DNA of 26,499 nt from CAIKMD01 sp036490955 (GCA_036490955.1 DASXCX010000043.1:1-26499), one strand, 5' to 3'. Positions 7,290 through 15,573 are shown, counted from the stretch's first letter. Translations and numbers: made by a program. Notes: a model not told the origin generated them from the sequence alone.

Positions 7290-9646
7290 GTCCGGCCGGA
7301 TCTTGGGCGATTTTGGCCGACGGCCTCGGGGACAATGCGGCCGGCACTGAGGAACGCTGCGAACAACATGCTGAGAAAAGTACCGGCCGCGACGGTCATC
7401 CCGATGTCGTGGAGGACGGGAATGCTCGACAACGTCATGATGCCGTAGGCCGATACCGTGCAGAGATTGGCGAGAACGATGGAGGCGATCGATCGCTTCT
7501 GCGTTTCGGCGTCGTGATACGCGCGTTCGAAGAAGAGACAGTAATTCGATCCGACTGCCACGGTGAGCAAAAACCCGACCATCATGAAAATCGACAGCTT
7601 GCCGCCGCCGAATGTCAGCAGTGCGGCTGTAATGACCAATGCCGCGGCGAGCGGCGCCGTAACCGCGGCAACGCGCGTCAGCGAACGGAGGAATAGCCAC
7701 AACAGCGCGACGATTGCGATGCTGCCGATCACGGCGAGAGACACAGCCTCGTGCTGAAACTGCAGCAAGAGCTGCGCGGATTCTTGTTGCATGTCGATCA
7801 ACTGTGCAGCCTGCAGGCCCGCCCCGGCTAGCGTCGCTGCGACGCCGGCCGGATCGGCGACCTTGTACAACGGCGCGATCAGTTCCCAGCCGTTGTCACG
7901 CTGGACCAGCATCGAATCGACGCGCAACGCGAGCGCGGAAGGCAGGCTCGCAAGCGTCAGCAACGGGCTGGAGCGTGCGCGTGCCACGTCGCCAAAGAAC
8001 GGCTCGAACAAGTCGGCGCGAAACGGCAGTCCGGTCAGCGCCTCATTGAATCGCGCCCGAAGCGTCTCGCCATCCGGCAGCGCGGCTTGCCGAGCCTTTT
8101 GGGTATGCTCGCTTGGCAGGATTGCGCTGGGCACGTCGTAGCCGCCGATCCGTCCTTGCGTCACCAAAGTCTGCAACCGGCCCGCGAGGGTCTCGCTTGC
8201 TTCCAATGCCGACTGTTCGGTATCGGCGCGCACGACCACGAAATAGCGTAAATCCGGTACGCCGAGATCGCTGCGCAACGTGCGATCCAGCGTCTGCATG
8301 GGAGCCGGGATCGGGCTTAAATTCGTCAAATCGCCGTCCCAGAATCCGCCGCGATGCAAGCCAAGCGCTGCCGCCGCCGCGAAAGTCATCACGACAATCA
8401 GCGGGCGCAGCCAAGCGCGATATAGCATCGCCGCCGCGAGCCACCGTCCCACGAATTCGGCACCGGTTGCGAAAAAGGCTTGCGGCATCAGTAGCGGCAA
8501 GATGAACCGCGTCGTGCCGATCGCGGCAATCAGGCCGATGATCGAGAACAACCCGAGTTGCGCGAAGCCGATGAAGTCCGAAAAAAGCATGACCGCGAAT
8601 CCGACGATCGAGGTCAACGCGCATAGCCTCAAGGTCGGCCATATGCGTGTAATCGTCGCCTGGGGCGGATCCCCGCGGATTGTCTGCGTGAAGAGATAGA
8701 TCGCGTAATCGACCGATTCGCCGAGCAGCGTCACCCCGAAGCCGAGCGTGATCCCATGCACAAAGCCGAAGGCGAGCGAGACTCCTGCGATAGCGGCCAG
8801 CGCGCCGCTGGCGACCGGCAGAAGCCCGAGGAGGAGGACGAGAGGCGAGCGATAGGCGAATGCCAGCAAGCCGGCGATGATCGCTGTGGCGAGTATCGAT
8901 AATCGCTTGGCGTCGTTGACGGTCGTGTCGCGCGTGCCGACGGCAAAGACAACCGGTCCCGTTTCGGCCAGGCGTGCCGGCGAAGCATCCGGCACCTCGC
9001 GCCGCGCATCATCGAAAGCGGCATGGATCCGAGCGAGCGCACGGTCCTCCGCATCGATGTCGAAGCCCGCGGCACGCGTATGAATCATCAGCACGGCCCG
9101 GCTCTCGTCGCTTGAGAGCCAGATGCCGCCGCTTGTGTGCGGCCCTGACGGTCCTGCCAGACGGCTCAAGAGCTTCACAATCTCGCCCGTGGGATCGCCG
9201 GGCATTGTCTGCTGCAGAAGCGGGGCCATGTCCGATCCGAGCAGGCCGAGATCGTTCAAGAGCGCGGCGCGGAGGCCTGCGGCCGTGAATTGCTCGGCCG
9301 TGACGTCACTGATGAGATAGCGATTTGTCCAGACAAAGTCGCGCATGCCCGACGAGGCTTCGTTGCCGTTCAACACATCCGCGAAAGCGGCGTCTTGCTT
9401 GAGGTGCGCGGCGAGCGCTTTGCTGAGCGGGATGAGGGTTGCAGGCGGCACTCCTTCGATCGCGAGCAGCACGATGCGTGAAGACGCGCCGCTGCTCGCT
9501 TGTTCGATCAAGACCTGCTGCGCCTCCGTCGAAGAGCGCGGCAAAAACGCCGCCATGTCGGCGCGAAGCTGCGTGCGGGCGACGACGGCGATGGCGAGGA
9601 CGGCGATCAGCAGCCACAGCCCGAGGGCGCCGCGTCTAACGAGCAT
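7286..9646 (-). CDS. MMPL/RND-family exporter, ApeM-like
   Basis: A 786-residue inner-membrane transporter with the repeated MMPL layout: one N-terminal helix, a periplasmic domain, a five-helix bundle, then the same again. The first-half transmembrane motif is GESVDYAIYLF, with the proton-relay Asp-Tyr pair. The second-half equivalent reads VGSNYCLFFERAY, with Asn where Asp is usual. In aryl polyene loci this protein moves the lipid-linked pigment out of the inner membrane, working with LolA-like and acyltransferase partners. ATG at 9646 lies 11 nt inside the LolA-like gene; a TTG at 9661 would add five residues. The stop overlaps the hydrolase start. The family and membrane topology are clear; the cargo is inferred from context. 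Confidence 0.92.
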   Translation of the reverse strand: MLVRRGALGLWLLIAVLAIAVVARTQLRADMAAFLPRSSTEAQQVLIEQASSGASSRIVLLAIEGVPPATLIPLSKALAAHLKQDAAFADVLNGNEASSGMRDFVWTNRYLISDVTAEQFTAAGLRAALLNDLGLLGSDMAPLLQQTMPGDPTGEIVKLLSRLAGPSGPHTSGGIWLSSDESRAVLMIHTRAAGFDIDAEDRALARIHAAFDDARREVPDASPARLAETGPVVFAVGTRDTTVNDAKRLSILATAIIAGLLAFAYRSPLVLLLGLLPVASGALAAIAGVSLAFGFVHGITLGFGVTLLGESVDYAIYLFTQTIRGDPPQATITRIWPTLRLCALTSIVGFAVMLFSDFIGFAQLGLFSIIGLIAAIGTTRFILPLLMPQAFFATGAEFVGRWLAAAMLYRAWLRPLIVVMTFAAAAALGLHRGGFWDGDLTNLSPIPAPMQTLDRTLRSDLGVPDLRYFVVVRADTEQSALEASETLAGRLQTLVTQGRIGGYDVPSAILPSEHTQKARQAALPDGETLRARFNEALTGLPFRADLFEPFFGDVARARSSPLLTLASLPSALALRVDSMLVQRDNGWELIAPLYKVADPAGVAATLAGAGLQAAQLIDMQQESAQLLLQFQHEAVSLAVIGSIAIVALLWLFLRSLTRVAAVTAPLAAALVITAALLTFGGGKLSIFMMVGFLLTVAVGSNYCLFFERAYHDAETQKRSIASIVLANLCTVSAYGIMTLSSIPVLHDIGMTVAAGTFLSMLFAAFLSAGRIVPEAVGQNRPRSGRT

Positions 9647-10244
9647 CGCGTACGTCTTCAACGATGGTCATCTCGGAACGATCGCCGGCGGAATCCTCCG
9701 TGTCGATCGTTCGAATGTGATTGCCGTCGCCGCGAAATTCGATCCACTTGACGAAGCGCGCCAGATCCTCGTCCCTCGGAACGAGTTGTAGATCCCAAGC
9801 CGCCGGCGCGCCGCTGAGACGCGTGGTGTAGATGCGCTCGATCGTCGGCAGATCGCCGGCAAGCGTTGCGCGTATGCCCTCGACGAGGCCGCCGATCTGC
9901 GGAAAGTCGGTTACCGAAAACGTATGCGTGTCGTTGGTCGGCCCGCTCACGATCGTCACGCGATCGCCGTCCATCACCAGCTTCTCCGGCATGGGGGACG
10001 CCGTGACCTTTTCGATATGAGCGGGCGCTACATAGGCTAGGCGCCCCGACGCGATCAGCGGCTGAGTCAGCATGTGCATCGTCTTACGCTCGGTGAACTG
10101 CCCGGCGGCGGATTTCACCTGTCCAAGCGCGGCCATCAGCTGCGGCAACCCCCAAGGTTCCTGGGTAGCCGCGCCGGCTTCGCTTTCGATTCCGAGGGCG
10201 CATAACAATATGCCGGCGCAAATCGCTAAGCCGGTCACGCGCAT
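9636..10244 (-). CDS. LolA-like outer-membrane lipid carrier, ApeL-like
   Basis: A 202-residue periplasmic protein with a clear Sec signal peptide (about residues 1-25, MRVTGLAICAGILLCALGIE then an Ala-rich cleavage area). The mature part follows the LolA pattern: a short helix, the segment GQFTERKTMHMLTQPLIASG, then repeated strands including GRLAYVAPAHIEKVT and a Phe/Trp-rich concave sheet. In aryl polyene clusters this family is thought to carry the lipidated pigment across the periplasm. ATG at 10244 lies 5 nt after the acyltransferase stop. An in-frame extension upstream to 10349 lies inside the acyltransferase gene and would bury the signal peptide, so it was rejected. Confidence 0.87.
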   Translation of the reverse strand: MRVTGLAICAGILLCALGIESEAGAATQEPWGLPQLMAALGQVKSAAGQFTERKTMHMLTQPLIASGRLAYVAPAHIEKVTASPMPEKLVMDGDRVTIVSGPTNDTHTFSVTDFPQIGGLVEGIRATLAGDLPTIERIYTTRLSGAPAAWDLQLVPRDEDLARFVKWIEFRGDGNHIRTIDTEDSAGDRSEMTIVEDVRDAR

Positions 10245-10249
10245 CTTGG

Positions 10250-11152
10250 TTAGGCCCAAAAATCGAAGAAGTTGAACCAATTGTATGGGGCGGCGCGGCA
10301 ATAGTGCTCGAGCCGCGCGACGTAGCGGTGCATCGCGTCGTCGACCCAAGCGCCGCCATCGCGCGAGCGCGAGGTGGAGGGCTCGGCCAGCGGCTCGAAA
10401 AACACCTCGTAAGTCCGTCCACCGCGATAGATGCCCACCATGAGCACGACCGGACGCCGCAGCAGTTGCGCGACGCGAAACGGGCCTTGGGGAAACGCCG
10501 CGGGAGCCCCGAGGAAGTCGTGACGGACAAGATCCTTGCCGTCGACGTTGCGATCGGCGAGCACGCCGATAAAGTGGCCGCGGCTCAGGCGATCGGCGAC
10601 GGTGATCAGCGAATCCAATCTTCCCAAGCCGATCACCTCGGTCGCCAAGCTGGGATTGATTGCGGCGAGGGAGGCGCGGATCTTGCGCGCGTTTTCCTCA
10701 TACATGAGCAAGCTGATCGGCGCATTGCGCGCTCGCCGGCCGAATGCGCGCGCGACTTCGAAGCTGCCGAAATGCGCACCGAACAAAATGCAGCCATTGC
10801 CGCTCTGTTGGATTTCGTTGACCACTTCCTCGCCGTGAATCCGAATCTCGAATTGTTCGATCTGTTCGTTGAGCAAAAACACCCGGTCGAGCACGCAGGC
10901 GCCGAATGTCAGGTAATGCCGAAACACGTCCGCGATCCCGGCCCGGCGTCCCAAGACGCGGGTGAGATATCGCCGCGAGCTACGCGCCGCATGAGCCGAC
11001 GAGACGAGGAAATAAAGGCAAATCGGATAAAGAAAAACGCGCGCGGCGCGTCGCCCCAGCTTCAGCGCCAGCCATGCACCGAGCTTGATGAGCGGTAAGG
11101 CGCCGCGCTCGGAGCGATTTGTCCAATCCTGCGTTAGCGAGTTCTCGCTCAT
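10250..11152 (-). CDS. Lysophospholipid/LpxL-type acyltransferase
   Basis: A 300-residue member of the LpxL/HtrB lipid A acyltransferase-like family. The catalytic H-x4-E motif is His127 to Glu132 in GAHFGSFE, and a later ADRNVDGK segment (about 199-206) is typical of the family. A hydrophobic stretch at about residues 35-53 probably associates it with the inner membrane. In aryl polyene biosynthesis these acyltransferases join the polyene acyl chain to a glycerol- or sugar-type lipid acceptor. ATG at 11152 forms an ATGA overlap with the ApeI-like dehydratase stop. The exact acceptor is unknown. Confidence 0.9.
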   Translation of the reverse strand: MSENSLTQDWTNRSERGALPLIKLGAWLALKLGRRAARVFLYPICLYFLVSSAHAARSSRRYLTRVLGRRAGIADVFRHYLTFGACVLDRVFLLNEQIEQFEIRIHGEEVVNEIQQSGNGCILFGAHFGSFEVARAFGRRARNAPISLLMYEENARKIRASLAAINPSLATEVIGLGRLDSLITVADRLSRGHFIGVLADRNVDGKDLVRHDFLGAPAAFPQGPFRVAQLLRRPVVLMVGIYRGGRTYEVFFEPLAEPSTSRSRDGGAWVDDAMHRYVARLEHYCRAAPYNWFNFFDFWA

Positions 11153-11460
11153 TTTGCGTTCGGGACGATCACGAATATTCCGGAGGCGACGAGGATATCC
11201 CGATCGCGAAGTCGGCACTCGAATTTGATGACGCTTGCTGGTTCCGCTGCCCAGCGAAAAACGATGGTTTCACCCGGCCGCACCGGATGGTGGAATTTTG
11301 CGGCGCGGACAACGATCTCCTCGCCGGGCGTGGCGGCTTTTTCGGCCAGTTTGATCGCTTCATCAAGCACCAGGGCGCCGGGAATGATCGGGCGCGAAGG
11401 GAAATGACCTGGTGCTGTCGGGTGATCGCTCGCGAACCGAACTTCCTGCGATTGCCACAT
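11149..11460 (-). CDS. 3-hydroxyacyl-ACP dehydratase, ApeI/FabZ-like
   Basis: A 103-residue minimal hotdog protein. DHPTAPGHFPSRPIIPGALV (residues 12-31) matches the FabZ-like 'HPxxPGHFPxxPIxPG' signature, with catalytic His19 and an acidic residue (Asp33) where FabZ has Glu. The protein is shorter than FabZ (about 145 residues), as is usual for ApeI. It is the first of two dehydratases in the operon and probably forms or isomerises double bonds in the growing polyene. It begins 2 nt after the ligase stop and overlaps the acyltransferase start by ATGA. Confidence 0.87.
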   Translation of the reverse strand: MWQSQEVRFASDHPTAPGHFPSRPIIPGALVLDEAIKLAEKAATPGEEIVVRAAKFHHPVRPGETIVFRWAAEPASVIKFECRLRDRDILVASGIFVIVPNAK

Positions 11461-11462
11461 CT

Positions 11463-12839
11463 TCAGAAGATGCGGCTCTGACGCATGAGCTGCAATAGGG
11501 CCTCGCGGGGCACCTTGCCCAAGCGATCGCGCGGCAGGACGTCAACGAGAAGCAGCGGCCGAGGCAGAAAAGCCGGATCGATACGCTCGCGAAGTGCCGC
11601 CAAGATCGTTTCGGTGCGCAAGCCGGGGGCTACGACAAAAGACGCGAGACGGTTGACGTATCGTGCATCCGTATCGGGCATGACGAAAATTCCGTCGCGC
11701 ACGCCATCGATGCTCAAGAGCTGTTGGTTGAGGTGGGAAAGCGTCGTGTGCTTACCCGCGATGTCGACGAGTTCTGCCGATCGGCCGGCGAGGAGAAACG
11801 TATCGTGCCCCGTCGGCTCGATCATATCCTCCAACAAGGTCGGCGAGGGCACAGCTCCGCCAAGGGCAACGCTACGACCGTCCTGCTGCTGCAAGAGAAC
11901 GTCGTCGAGACAACGCCATTGTGTTTCGTGAACGGTACGGCGCGTCGCGATTTGCCCGGTTTCGGTGGAGCCATAGATTTCGATCAGCGGCGCGCGGAAA
12001 CGTTTTTCGGCTTGGGCTGCGAGCTCCGGCGAGAGCGGCGCTGTCGCCGAGAGAATCAGATCCACCTCTGGCCTCACGCCCTGCTCCGTCACCAAGGCTC
12101 GAATATGCACGGGCGTCGTGACGAGGATGCGCGGCCGGGGTGCCGCTTCGAGGGCCGCCTGAATGTCCGTCGGATAGAAAGGCCGTTCGGCCCCAATCGC
12201 CAAGCCGTGCTCGAACGCGAGCAAGATCACCGATTCGAGACCGTAACTATGTTGGTGCGGTACCGTTCCGATGACCGTGCCGCCACGGAACTTCGCGATG
12301 CCGAGGCGATTGCCCGCCGACCGCGCACTGCGAACGAGGACACCCCAGGATTTTGCTACCCGCTTCGGGGTCCCCGTCGTGCCCGATGTGAACAGAACAA
12401 CCGCCGGCTGCTCTGCCGGCAAGGCGGGCAGGTCGATCGTCTCAAGCTGCGGTCCGAGGATTTCCGGATATCGAAAAACAGGAAGCGGCGGGTTCGTCGT
12501 ATCGGCGAGCGCATAGACGTCGTGGTAGTCGCTCGCAAGCGCCTCGAGCGTCCTGTCCATGTCGTTGGCGGGCAAGAGCGTAATCTGCTCGCGGCGCATT
12601 GCGGCGGCAAATCCCACCATGAAGCGGTAGCGATCGGTGCACAGATTGACGACATATTTATGTGCCGGCAGCCGATCACCGATTTGTGCGACATCCGAGA
12701 GAAATCGCCGTCGCGATATCGCGTGTTGAGATTGCCAGCCGGCCACGTCGTCGAGATTGTCAGAACGCAGCAGCTTGTCGCCGGCGTCGGATGACGCGGT
12801 CCCCACGCCCGAGCGGTCTCCAAACGCGGCGTTCGGCAT
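11463..12839 (-). CDS. AMP-dependent acyl/aryl ligase, ApeH-like
   Basis: A 458-residue ANL-superfamily adenylating enzyme. Core motifs are TSGTTGTPKR (151-160, nucleotide loop), IYGSTETGQ (288-296), AGRSAELVDIAGKH (351-364, hinge) and LGKVPRE with catalytic Lys442. The N-terminal part is shorter than in free CoA ligases, as in ApeH proteins. It should activate the aromatic starter acid (4-hydroxybenzoate type or similar) with ATP and load it on the ACP encoded two genes upstream. The ATG overlaps the stop of the ApeG-like gene (TAATG). An open frame extends further upstream to 13226 inside the ApeG-like gene but is a shadow. Confidence 0.9.
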   Translation of the reverse strand: MPNAAFGDRSGVGTASSDAGDKLLRSDNLDDVAGWQSQHAISRRRFLSDVAQIGDRLPAHKYVVNLCTDRYRFMVGFAAAMRREQITLLPANDMDRTLEALASDYHDVYALADTTNPPLPVFRYPEILGPQLETIDLPALPAEQPAVVLFTSGTTGTPKRVAKSWGVLVRSARSAGNRLGIAKFRGGTVIGTVPHQHSYGLESVILLAFEHGLAIGAERPFYPTDIQAALEAAPRPRILVTTPVHIRALVTEQGVRPEVDLILSATAPLSPELAAQAEKRFRAPLIEIYGSTETGQIATRRTVHETQWRCLDDVLLQQQDGRSVALGGAVPSPTLLEDMIEPTGHDTFLLAGRSAELVDIAGKHTTLSHLNQQLLSIDGVRDGIFVMPDTDARYVNRLASFVVAPGLRTETILAALRERIDPAFLPRPLLLVDVLPRDRLGKVPREALLQLMRQSRIF

Positions 12840-13399
12840 TACGGCGAACCCGCCCACTCCTCGCGTGCTTTCCGGACATCGGCGATCATGGAAAGAATCG
12901 CGGACAGAGAATGGCGGGGCGGATTGCGCAGCCAGTGAAGGCGGAAAAGGTATTCCGCGACGAACATCGTAGCGACGAGCGGGATATCGAGGATGTTGAC
13001 GAAGAAGGACCACACGACGAGCGGCGCGAAAACAAACAGCGCGATCGAGGTCAGAAGCTGCGTTGCGAAGAAAGCGCACCAGGCATAGGTGACTTGGCGC
13101 GTATAAATTCTCACTTCTTCCGAGATCGTGCCATGGAGCTTGCGCGCCATGAATGTGAGGAGCGCCTCTCGGCCGGGCCGCAGCGTCACGGCAAACGTTA
13201 AGAAAAGTCCGCCATAGATGATCCAATGCGTGACGGCGGCGACGGTGACGAAGCTCGCCCTGAACAGCGACAAGATGCTCAGCTTGTCGAGGGAAGGCGC
13301 GCCGCTCGTTTCAACGATGAAAAAGTGAAACAAGAGCGGGACCACAACGATGCCCAGCACCGCAAAAAGCCGAGCGCGCCCGGACGCGGAAGCGGCCAT
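12839..13399 (-). CDS. ApeG-like small inner-membrane protein (COG4648 type)
   Basis: A 186-residue integral membrane protein with about four hydrophobic segments: residues 10-28, 47-72, and a long one at about 105-150 that may be two helices. The central charged loop (RPGREALLTFMARKLHGTIS) is probably cytosolic. It matches the position and general make-up of the COG4648 membrane protein always found between ACP and AMP-ligase genes in aryl polyene clusters. Its biochemical role is not known to me. It starts immediately after the ACP stop (TAGATG) and overlaps the ligase start. Confidence 0.8.
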   Translation of the reverse strand: MAASASGRARLFAVLGIVVVPLLFHFFIVETSGAPSLDKLSILSLFRASFVTVAAVTHWIIYGGLFLTFAVTLRPGREALLTFMARKLHGTISEEVRIYTRQVTYAWCAFFATQLLTSIALFVFAPLVVWSFFVNILDIPLVATMFVAEYLFRLHWLRNPPRHSLSAILSMIADVRKAREEWAGSP

Positions 13400-13675
13400 C
13401 TACGGCCCCCGATTTTGCTGGACGTAAGCCGTAAGGCTGCGAAGCGAGCTGAATATCTGCAGGTTATTCTTGTCGTCGGCGCGTAGTTTTACGCCGAATT
13501 CCTGCGACACGACGAGGGCGATTTCCAGCATGTCGATCGAATCGAGCCCCAGCCCTTCGCCGTAGAGGGGCGCCTCGGGATCGATCTCTGTCGGCGACAT
13601 TTCCAGATTCAATGTTGCCACGATGAGGCGCGCCAATTCCGCCTCTTGCGAACTCTGGATACTACTTTCACCCAT
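13400..13675 (-). CDS. Acyl carrier protein
   Basis: A 91-residue carrier protein with the phosphopantetheine attachment motif GLDSIDMLEIAL (Ser46) and the expected four-helix pattern. It is acidic. ATG at 13675 was chosen because AGGG lies nine bases upstream; the GTG at 13681 has this sequence too close. It is the first gene of the aryl polyene operon and the only ACP in the window, whereas the E. coli-type system I recall has two (ApeE and ApeF). It should carry both the aryl starter and the growing polyene, unless a second ACP lies elsewhere. Confidence 0.94.
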   Translation of the reverse strand: MGESSIQSSQEAELARLIVATLNLEMSPTEIDPEAPLYGEGLGLDSIDMLEIALVVSQEFGVKLRADDKNNLQIFSSLRSLTAYVQQNRGP

Positions 13676-13952
13676 CGACACTTTCCCTGCTGGGCCTGCT
13701 TTTCTGCTGGTTCACTATTTCCGGATTGAAGAAAAAGAATTCTCGGCGGCCAAATATTCGCGGCAGTTCCTTCGCGGCGTTACGGCCTCGCTTCTCGCTT
13801 CTGAGGCCAAATTCCCGCGTCTTCAAGTATCTTACAGGCAACGCTGCGGAAGACAATCGCTCGTCGATCCGCGCAGGATTCGGCGGTTCCCAGCTAGCGT
13901 CCCCTCGGCTATGCCCGAAAGTCGACTCTGCTGAGATCGCCGTGGCGAGGGC
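13676..13952 (-). promoter_or_regulatory. Leader/promoter region of the aryl polyene operon
   Basis: This 277-base gap lies between the flavin monooxygenase stop and the ACP start on the same strand and must hold the operon promoter. It is visibly more AT-rich than its surroundings. It contains two copies of GGCCAAAT (13748-13755 and 13805-13812, 57 bases apart) and two copies of TTCGCGGC (13757-13764 and 13771-13778). I saw no EcfG-type GGAAC...CGTT pair, no clear terminator and no convincing small gene. The direct repeats may be regulator sites. Confidence 0.5.
13829..13856 (-). promoter_or_regulatory. Weak sigma70-like promoter candidate
   Basis: On the minus strand TTGTCT (13856-13851) and TAAGAT (13834-13829) are separated by 16 bases. 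Each matches four of six consensus positions. This would start transcription about 145 bases before the ACP start codon, giving a long leader. Such matches are common by chance, so confidence is low. Confidence 0.25.
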
Positions 13953-15275
13953 TTAAGCGCGCGCCGATAAGGCGTTGGGCGGCCGCGGCAGGCCGAGATT
14001 TTCGCGCAATGTGTTGCCTTCGTAGTCGGCGCGGAAGAGCTTGCGCCGCTGCAATTCCGGAACGACGTGATCGACGAAGTCGCGCAGGCCTTCGGGGAAG
14101 GTCAGCGACATGATGTTGAATCCGTCTGCGGCGCCGCTTCGATACCAGAGTTCGAGGGAATCCGCGATCTCCGACGGCGTGCCAAAGATGATTCGATGTG
14201 CCCGGGCGCCCGAGACCCGCTGATAAAGCTGGCGGATGGTGAGCCCTTCGCGCCGCGCGATATCGATCACGACGCGCTGGCGGCCTTGCTGCGTGTTGCT
14301 GAGCGGTACCTCTGGGAGCGGGCCATCGAGAGGATGGCCGCTTAGGTCCATGCCGACCATATCGGAAAGCGTCGCGACGCCGAGCTCCGGATGAATGAGC
14401 GATTGGAGTTTTTCGTATCTCGCTTCGGCCGCGCGTTTGCTCTCGCCGACAACTGCCAATACGCCCGGCATGACGAGCACATGTTCAGGCTTCCGCCCCA
14501 GTGCGGCGGCGCGCGTCTTGATATCGGCATAGAAATCTTGCGCCGGGCCAAGCTCCTGCTGCACCGTGAAAATCACCTCGGCGGTGGCGGCGGCGAGGAC
14601 GCGGCCGGCCTCGGATTGTCCGGCCTGAACAACCACCGGCCGGCCTTGCGGCGAGCGGCGCATCATCAACGGCCCGCGCACCGCGAAATGTTCGCCCTTG
14701 TGGTTGAGCATATGCAGCTTGGCGGGATCGAAAAACAGGCCTTCATCCTTGTCGAGCACAAAGGCGTCGTCCTCCCAACTGTCCCAGAGCCCGGTTACGA
14801 CCTCCACAAACTCCGCGGCACGGCCGTAGCGCTCGGCGTGCGGTGCATGCGCGGCGTGGCTGAAATTGAGCGCTTCGGAGGCGGCCGAAGACGTCACGAG
14901 GTTCCAACCGGCGCGGCCGCCGCTCAATTGATCGAGCGATGCAAAGAGCCGCGCCACATGGAAGGGCTCGAGATAAGTCGTGGTCGCTGTCGAGACGAGG
15001 CCGATATGCGTTGTCACCGCGGCGAGGGCGCTCATCAAGGTGAGCGGCTCGAGTCGCATCGAGGCAATCGTCCGTTTCCAGACATTCACGTCGTCGGGGC
15101 CGAAAGTCGAATTCGAATCCGCGTTGAAGAGGAAATCGAACCGGCCCCGCTCGCCGAGCCGTGCGATTTCGATGTAATGCTGGAGGCTCTGCCCCGCATC
15201 TGGCTCGACATTGGGATCGCGCCAGGCCGCGACATGGTGGCCGGGACCGCTGACAAAGAGACCTAGTTTCATCAT
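13953..15275 (-). CDS. LLM-class FMN-dependent monooxygenase (NtaA/SnaA/DszA type)
   Basis: A 440-residue bacterial-luciferase-like TIM-barrel enzyme. It has the N-terminal strand MMKLGLFVSGPGHH, FDFLFNADSNST (about 46-57), THIGLVSTATTTYLEPFHVA, the family marker LDQLSGGRAGWNLVTS, and the VQAGQSEAGR segment near the middle. These mark the nitrilotriacetate/pristinamycin/dibenzothiophene-sulfone monooxygenase subfamily, which uses FMNH2 from a separate reductase to oxidise small organic N- or S-compounds. No flavin reductase is encoded in the window. The ATG at 15275 is preceded by GGAGGG about 11 bases upstream; a second ATG follows directly. It diverges from the cupin gene. The substrate cannot be deduced. 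Confidence 0.92.
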   Translation of the reverse strand: MMKLGLFVSGPGHHVAAWRDPNVEPDAGQSLQHYIEIARLGERGRFDFLFNADSNSTFGPDDVNVWKRTIASMRLEPLTLMSALAAVTTHIGLVSTATTTYLEPFHVARLFASLDQLSGGRAGWNLVTSSAASEALNFSHAAHAPHAERYGRAAEFVEVVTGLWDSWEDDAFVLDKDEGLFFDPAKLHMLNHKGEHFAVRGPLMMRRSPQGRPVVVQAGQSEAGRVLAAATAEVIFTVQQELGPAQDFYADIKTRAAALGRKPEHVLVMPGVLAVVGESKRAAEARYEKLQSLIHPELGVATLSDMVGMDLSGHPLDGPLPEVPLSNTQQGRQRVVIDIARREGLTIRQLYQRVSGARAHRIIFGTPSEIADSLELWYRSGAADGFNIMSLTFPEGLRDFVDHVVPELQRRKLFRADYEGNTLRENLGLPRPPNALSARA

Positions 15276-15314
15276 CGCGATCGTTTCCCTCCGAGCGTGA
15301 CGACCACCCGCTCG

Positions 15315-15327
15315 GGCTAATTTAGCC
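15315..15327. promoter_or_regulatory. 13-bp inverted repeat, candidate operator
   Basis: GGCTAA-T-TTAGCC is a perfect inverted repeat with six-base arms, 40 bases upstream of the monooxygenase start codon in an AT-richer patch. Its position suits a repressor or activator site for the divergent monooxygenase/cupin pair. No regulator gene lies next to it, so the assignment is tentative. Confidence 0.35.
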
Positions 15328-15480
15328 AAGACTAGCAAGCCGACGCGATGGCGGTGCCTGGTTTTGGGCTGCAATTTGTTCCGGCGTTGCGCCGAGCCCT
15401 GAGGTCGACAGAAAAATGCTATCGTCTCGCCGTTACGATTTCCGGATTTGCATACTTGCGGCGAGATCGACGGGCTGACC

Positions 15481-15573
15481 ATGGCAGGGGTAAGCTTTGT
15501 CGACATGACGACCGAATACCTCGGCCTCGATGCGAAGAATGCCGCACTCGCCAAGCTGGCTCGCGATCGATAG
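15481..15573 (+). CDS. Possible 30-aa small ORF upstream of the cupin
   Basis: An ATG-started frame encodes 30 residues beginning MAGVSFVDMTTEYLG and ending with an Ala/Lys/Arg-rich helix-like tail. The peptide composition looks protein-like and the frame is open further upstream to 15403. The Shine-Dalgarno is poor (GACGGG six bases before ATG). It stops 28 bases before the cupin start. It could be a leader peptide, a small protein, a remnant of a lost gene, or chance. Confidence 0.2.
   Translation: MAGVSFVDMTTEYLGLDAKNAALAKLARDR

Noticed and set aside
11724..12794. 356-codon plus-strand frame
   Set aside because: It is antisense to the AMP-ligase, which has complete motifs; the frame product shows no recognisable domain.
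12840..13226. N-terminal extension of the AMP-ligase
   Set aside because: It overlaps the ApeG-like membrane protein gene in another frame and encodes Arg/His-rich sequence; the TAATG junction supports the start at 12839.
15276..15554. N-terminal extension of the flavin monooxygenase
   Set aside because: The added residues do not resemble the family, which begins at MMKLGLF; GGAGGG precedes that start.
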